Origin: Geminisphaera colitermitum TAV2
GTDB lineage: Bacteria; Verrucomicrobiota; Verrucomicrobiia; Opitutales; Opitutaceae
Length of the DNA: 33,114 bases
Reading direction: 5' to 3'
Assembly (NCBI RefSeq): GCF_000171235.2
Contig: NZ_ABEA03000072.1
Span: forward strand, 1 to 33,114
Positions 29,176-33,114 of the stretch are shown here, piece by piece; position 1 is the first letter of the stretch, and every line of letters starts with the position of its first letter. The position numbers and the translations under genes were made by a program. Under the pieces are notes generated by a model. It ran no database searches. It had not been told where the DNA came from and was given only the letters and a program-made list of their open reading frames with translations.

Positions 29176-29690
29176 TTGTCTCGATTGCGGACACCGGACC
29201 GCTCTTGCACCTGCATGAAGCAGGAGTGCTGCATCTGCTTCCCTTGTTCGCGAAAGTCCATGTTCCATCCGTTGTTTTTCAAGAACTGCAAAAACATGCA
29301 CCCGATATTTTCAATCCGGATGCCATCCCTTGGCTGACAGTGTTCGCCCTGACAGAAAAACAGGAGCGGCGGGCAAGGTCATGGATCGAGGCGGGAGTGA
29401 TTGACCGTGGCGAAGCGGGAGCTCTGGCTCTCGCCGAAGAGCAGCGCAAAACACAGGAAATCTGGTTTCTAACCGATGACGCCGCCGCCCGCTTGCTGGC
29501 GGAATCACTGGGCATAGAGGTTCATGGCTCGTTGGGGGTGGTGCTTTTCGCCGCATCGCAGGGATTGATTGGACGGGAGGAAGCAGAACGTGCGCTTCGA
29601 AAGTTGAAGGAATCGTCATTATGGCTCTCCACCAAAGTGTTCGCTTCGGCTTGGAGCGCATTGGACGAATTTTCCCCAAAGACAGGATAA
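29172..29690 (+). CDS. PIN-like toxin (DUF3368)
   Basis: The 172-residue toxin has the PIN core: IADTGPLLHLHEAG with the first Asp, VPSVVFQELQKH with a Glu, RGEAGALALAEE, IWFLTDDAAARLLAESLG with the Asp pair, and VHGSLGVVLFAASQG. It is clearly homologous to the toxin at 9840-10340 (DTGPLLH, FLTDD.AAR, GSLG). The ATG at 29172 overlaps the antitoxin stop. A longer reading from 29142 would add ten residues inside the antitoxin gene and is unlikely. Confidence 0.85.
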   Translation: MIVSIADTGPLLHLHEAGVLHLLPLFAKVHVPSVVFQELQKHAPDIFNPDAIPWLTVFALTEKQERRARSWIEAGVIDRGEAGALALAEEQRKTQEIWFLTDDAAARLLAESLGIEVHGSLGVVLFAASQGLIGREEAERALRKLKESSLWLSTKVFASAWSALDEFSPKTG

Positions 29691-29822
29691 CGGCTTCGCG
29701 AATTCGTCGTGGAGCCTCGGCCCCCTCCCGCCCTCCCCCCCAAACTTTGCATTTGCCGCTCCCCCCTGCGCCGCCTCAATGGGCCGTTTCGATATTCCAC
29801 TCGCTCCACGCACAGACAACGA

Positions 29823-32800
29823 ATGCATCTCAAGGCGCTCAAGCTTCACGGATTCAAGTCCTTCGCCGACCAGTCCACCCTCCGGTTCGAACCCGGCGTC
29901 ACCGCCATCGTGGGGCCCAACGGCTGCGGCAAGTCCAACGTCGCCGACGCCATCCGCTGGGTTCTCGGTGAACAAAGCGCCAAGGCCCTCCGCGGCGGCA
30001 AGATGCAAGACGTCATCTTTGAAGGCGCCGACACCCGCAAACCCGCCCAAATGTGCGAAGTCTCGCTCATCCTCACCGACTGCGAAAAACAACTCGGCAG
30101 CGAATTCCACGAAATCGAAATCATGCGCCGCGTTTACCGCGACGGCGGCGGCGAATACTTCTTCAACGGCCAACCCTGCCGCCTCAAAGACATCCAAAAA
30201 CTCTTCATGGACACTGGTATCGGCCGCACCAGTTACTCCATCATGGCGCAAGGCCAGATCGACCAAATCCTCTCCTCCAAACCCGAGGAACGCCGCGCCG
30301 TCTTTGAAGAAGCCGCCGGCATCACCAAATACAAAGCCCAGCGCAAAGAAGCCCTCCAAAAACTTGCCCAGACCGACCAAAACCTCGTCCGCGTCGCTGA
30401 CGTCGTCGGTGAAGTAGGCCGCCAGATCGGCTCCCTCAAACGCCAGGCCAGCAAAGCCCTCCGCTACAAAAAACTCTCCTGGCGCCTCCGCCACCTCGCC
30501 CTCGCCCACCACGGCTACCACCACGAACAAGTCAGCGCCACCCTCGCCACCCTCGAAGAACAAGTCATCAAACTCCGCGCCGCCGCCGAAACCCGCCGCA
30601 CCCACCTCCAGCAGCAACAATCCGCCCTCGAAGAACAAAAAAACACCCGCACCCGCCTCAACCAGCGCGTGCAAGAAGCCCAGCAAGCCGTCTTCGACCT
30701 TCGCAGCCAGCGCGAGCAGGCCGAAAACGCCGCCAACCTCGCCCAGATCAAGCGCACCGGCCTCATGGAGCGCCTCGAATCCTCCCGCCAAAACCTCAAC
30801 GAGCTCGACATGCAGCTCCGCGAACTCGCCTCCCAGGTCGATACCGGCGCGCAGGACAAACAACTCCAGCTCACCCTCCTCGGCAGCTCCGACGCCGTCT
30901 TTCAGGACCGCAACCGCGAACTCGGTGTAGTTGAAGCGGAACTACAAAAATTCGAGCAGGACCTCCAGCAATCCAAATTCCAACTCCTCCAATTCGAGAG
31001 CAACGTCGCCCGCCTCCGCACCGACGCCACCAGCTACGAAGTTGACCAAAAAACCTCCGCCCAGCGCCACGACGCCCTCTCCGCCGACACCGAGGCCGTG
31101 CGCCAGCAACAATCCCTCGCCGCCCAAGCCGTATCCGACGCCGCACTACGCGCCGAGGAAGCCACCGTCGCCCGCGCCCGCGCCCAGCAGGAATCGCAGG
31201 ACGCCCAGACCGCCCTCACCGCCCTCACAACCGAATTTCGCGACGCCCAGAAAAAACTCCAGGAAATCGACCGCCAACTCGCCCAACGCACCGCCCGCCT
31301 CAAACTCCTCCAGCAACTCCAGGAAAAATGGGAAGGCTTCGGAGAAGGCGCCAAAGCCGTCCTCCAAGGCCGCCTCGCCCCCGTCGTTGGCGACACCCGC
31401 GTCACCCCCATCTCACACGGCCTAGAAATCCGTCCCGAACACGCCAAAGCCATCGAAGCCCTCCTCGGCACCGCCGTCGAAGCCATCCACGTTGCCGACC
31501 TCGCCACTGCCCAACGCATCCTCGCCCAACTCGAAACCGAACAAATCGGCGCCGCCGTCCTCCAAATCCCCACGCCCGTTTCGGGCGAACATCCAACGTC
31601 GAACATCCAACATCCAACATCCAACGAACAAACCACCCCCCTTGGCGCGGCAGCGCCTGGGACCGCCGGCATCCTGCCGGCCACAAGTGGCGCGGGCGTC
31701 CCGCCCGCCTCCGCCTCCATCCCCCTCCCCCCCCCCCAAGCTCCCACCAATCCGAACTTCGATGTTGGACGTTCGATGTTGGACGTTGGACGTTCGGGCC
31801 GCAGGGCCGGCCCCCCCCCCCCCCCCCCCCCCTCCTTTCTCCATCCTGCCACCACCGCCCTCATCGGCCACGACCCCGCCGCCGCCGCGCACCCCGCCGC
31901 CGCGCTCCTCGACTCCTGTTACCTGGCCGACGACCTCCACACCTTCCTCGACTACTGGCAAACCACGCCCGACTTCCCCTTCCTCGCCATCGCCACCCGC
32001 AAAGGCGAAATCGTGGACCGCCGCGGACTCGTCACCGGCGGCTACTCCAAAAAACCCGGCAACAGCATCGTCCAACGCGAAATCGACCTCCGCGAAACCG
32101 CCCGCCTCCTTGCCGAAGACCAAAAACAACACGACGACCAACGCGCCCACATTGACGCCATCAACGCCCGCCTCACCGACGCCGAAGCCACCATCGAACA
32201 AAAACGCCACGAAGTCCTCGAAGCCTCGCAAACCCACGCCACCGCCCAAGCCGAACAACGCACCGCCGAACGCGCCCTCGAAGAAATCCTCACCCGCCTC
32301 AACCGCATGGAAAACGAACTCCAAGCCGTTGAAGCCGCCCGCCACGAAACCCAAGCCCGCTTCGAACGCGCCCGCCAAGGCCTCATCGAAGGCGAACAAG
32401 CCGTCGAAGCCGGACGCGTGCGTATCCACGAAATGGAGACGCGCATCACCGAACTCCGCACCGACCGCGACGTAAAACGCGAAACCCTCGGCCAGGCCCG
32501 CCTCGAACTCGCCGAACGACGCCAGAAAGTCGAAGTCCTTGACCGCGGCCTCTCCGACATGGAACGCCGCCGCGCCCAACTCACTGAAATCGTCATCCAA
32601 CGCCAGCAAGAGATCGAAACCTGGACCGACCAAATCACCCAACTCGAAACCGAAACCGACGCCCAGCGCGCCCGCGTAGCCCAACTCGCCGAAACCCTCC
32701 TCGTCTCCCAACAACAAGTAGAACAAATCCGCAACGAACTCACCGACATCGAACGCGCCATCAACGCCGTTGAAAACTCGCAAGAAGGCATCCGCACCGA

Positions 32801-33114
32801 CGCCGAAAAATCCATTGGCGAACTCAACCGCTGCGAAATCGAACTCTCGCAAAACAAATCCCGCGCCCAATTCATCGAAGAAGACGTGCAACGCGAATAC
32901 CAGATCCGCGTCGGCACCTACGACTGGCGCGCCATGATTTACCGCCACGACGACGACCCACCCGACCTCAAAACCCTCGACCTCGACGACGAAGAAGACG
33001 ACGACCAACCCGAAACCACCGACACAAACAATGGCTTGAACAGTGGCGCAGGCGTCCCGCCTGCTTCCGAGATCGCAAGTGCCGCGGACGTCCCGCCCGC
33101 CTCCGACGAATCCT
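29823..33114 (+). CDS. smc: Chromosome segregation protein SMC, 3' end outside window
   Basis: SMC dimers with ScpA/ScpB compact and separate the chromosome. The window holds the first 1,097 codons. The N-terminal head has MHLKALKLHGFKSFADQ, the Walker A GPNGCGKSN (about 31-39) and the Q-loop region GQIDQILSSKPEERR. Coiled coil follows to about 495. The hinge has GEGAKAVLQG and AIEALLGTAVEAIHV on one side and GEIVDRRGLVTGGYS on the other. Between these, residues about 586-672 form an insertion built of repeat-derived sequence and polyproline. The second coiled coil runs on to about 1030, then an acidic stretch (DLDDEEDDD) and another repeat-derived stretch reach the edge; Walker B is not included. 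The frame is unbroken through a C22 run. Confidence 0.95.
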   Translation, partial: MHLKALKLHGFKSFADQSTLRFEPGVTAIVGPNGCGKSNVADAIRWVLGEQSAKALRGGKMQDVIFEGADTRKPAQMCEVSLILTDCEKQLGSEFHEIEIMRRVYRDGGGEYFFNGQPCRLKDIQKLFMDTGIGRTSYSIMAQGQIDQILSSKPEERRAVFEEAAGITKYKAQRKEALQKLAQTDQNLVRVADVVGEVGRQIGSLKRQASKALRYKKLSWRLRHLALAHHGYHHEQVSATLATLEEQVIKLRAAAETRRTHLQQQQSALEEQKNTRTRLNQRVQEAQQAVFDLRSQREQAENAANLAQIKRTGLMERLESSRQNLNELDMQLRELASQVDTGAQDKQLQLTLLGSSDAVFQDRNRELGVVEAELQKFEQDLQQSKFQLLQFESNVARLRTDATSYEVDQKTSAQRHDALSADTEAVRQQQSLAAQAVSDAALRAEEATVARARAQQESQDAQTALTALTTEFRDAQKKLQEIDRQLAQRTARLKLLQQLQEKWEGFGEGAKAVLQGRLAPVVGDTRVTPISHGLEIRPEHAKAIEALLGTAVEAIHVADLATAQRILAQLETEQIGAAVLQIPTPVSGEHPTSNIQHPTSNEQTTPLGAAAPGTAGILPATSGAGVPPASASIPLPPPQAPTNPNFDVGRSMLDVGRSGRRAGPPPPPPPSFLHPATTALIGHDPAAAAHPAAALLDSCYLADDLHTFLDYWQTTPDFPFLAIATRKGEIVDRRGLVTGGYSKKPGNSIVQREIDLRETARLLAEDQKQHDDQRAHIDAINARLTDAEATIEQKRHEVLEASQTHATAQAEQRTAERALEEILTRLNRMENELQAVEAARHETQARFERARQGLIEGEQAVEAGRVRIHEMETRITELRTDRDVKRETLGQARLELAERRQKVEVLDRGLSDMERRRAQLTEIVIQRQQEIETWTDQITQLETETDAQRARVAQLAETLLVSQQQVEQIRNELTDIERAINAVENSQEGIRTDAEKSIGELNRCEIELSQNKSRAQFIEEDVQREYQIRVGTYDWRAMIYRHDDDPPDLKTLDLDDEEDDDQPETTDTNNGLNSGAGVPPASEIASAADVPPASDES
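31585..31800. repeat. Composite repeat element inside smc
   Basis: Left arm (31585-31628) is made of words CATCCAACGTCGAACATCC; right arm (31755-31797) is the reverse complement type, GATGTTGGACGTTCGATG. Between the arms are two perfect palindromes: GCCGGCATCCTGCCGGC (31665-31681) and GCGGGCGTCCCGCCCGC (31692-31708). All is read in frame as part of SMC. Confidence 0.88.
31727..31737. repeat. Poly-C tract (11) in smc
   Basis: Eleven C encode prolines in the SMC insertion, between the second palindrome and the right arm. Confidence 0.8.
31811..31832. repeat. Poly-C tract (22) in smc
   Basis: Twenty-two C encode seven prolines at the end of the SMC insertion. In frame as read. Confidence 0.88.
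33041..33110. repeat. Palindromic repeat near the smc 3' part
   Basis: Two units, CAGGCGTCCCGCCTGC and CGGACGTCCCGCCCGCC, related to the palindrome at 31692 and 6562, encode AGVPPAS and ADVPPAS in the SMC frame after an acidic stretch. Confidence 0.75.

Noticed and set aside
19751-29690. Integrated island with attachment sites
   Set aside because: Tempting because of the tRNA and toxin-antitoxin borders, but no integrase and no direct repeat of the tRNA end could be found in the window.
31585-31800. Word repeats as a CRISPR array
   Set aside because: Units are short, irregular, in inverted arms, have no equal spacers and are in frame with SMC; no cas genes.
31422-33008. 528-codon open frame opposite smc
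   Set aside because: Low-complexity Gly/Val/Phe/Glu composition, mirror image of the SMC coiled-coil codons; no motif.

Overview
The window looks like chromosomal DNA of a G+C-rich Verrucomicrobiota, most probably an Opitutaceae-type bacterium. This is inference from gene content: a PEP-CTERM protein, a prepilin-like protein with an H-X9-DG-type end, a PAS/PP2C regulator, LptG and a TorF-type barrel (Gram-negative envelope), start codons with little Shine-Dalgarno signal, and intergenic word-like repeats. No taxonomic marker gene is present to prove it.

Layout. 1-9.8 kb is mostly housekeeping: a cut polyprenyl synthetase, a DUF4870 membrane protein, a Tat-exported Mn-type superoxide dismutase, the rplM-rpsI operon, a TorF-like outer-membrane protein, DUF423, CCA-adding enzyme followed by the overlapping tRNA modification gene tapT, rsgA, yhbY, a TRIC-type channel and a small lipoprotein. 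9.8-19.6 kb has a RHH/PIN toxin-antitoxin pair, a GAF-GAF histidine kinase behind a frameshifted lptG, a four-PAS PP2C phosphatase, rpsU, a TIM-barrel isomerase, mutY and a periplasmic binding protein. A tRNA-Arg(ACG) gene with a strong terminator follows. 19.9-28.9 kb is a carbohydrate locus: AraC regulator, divergent GH28-like beta-helix enzyme, prepilin-like protein, two related secreted proteins (one with a PEP-CTERM tail, one without), a clan GH-A glycosidase and an SGNH esterase. It is visibly more AT-rich between about 22.7 and 27.7 kb. A second RHH/PIN pair and the first 1,097 codons of smc close the window.

The genes of the carbohydrate locus plausibly act together: AraC senses a sugar, the hydrolases and esterase break down a plant-type polysaccharide, and the PEP-CTERM and prepilin-like proteins hold components at the cell surface.

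The most unusual feature is how repeats invade genes. (1) Long poly-G/poly-C tracts (9 to 22 bases) occur inside at least seven genes, including cca (three tracts), mutY and smc, and one puts lptG out of frame. (2) A 96-98 bp inverted-repeat element lies at the 3' end of two unrelated genes, supplying the same last residues and the stop codon. (3) Short palindromic and word-like repeats found between genes also occur in frame inside coding regions, most strikingly as an insertion of roughly 85-90 residues in the SMC hinge. Whether the homopolymers are true hypermutable switches or assembly errors cannot be told from this sequence.
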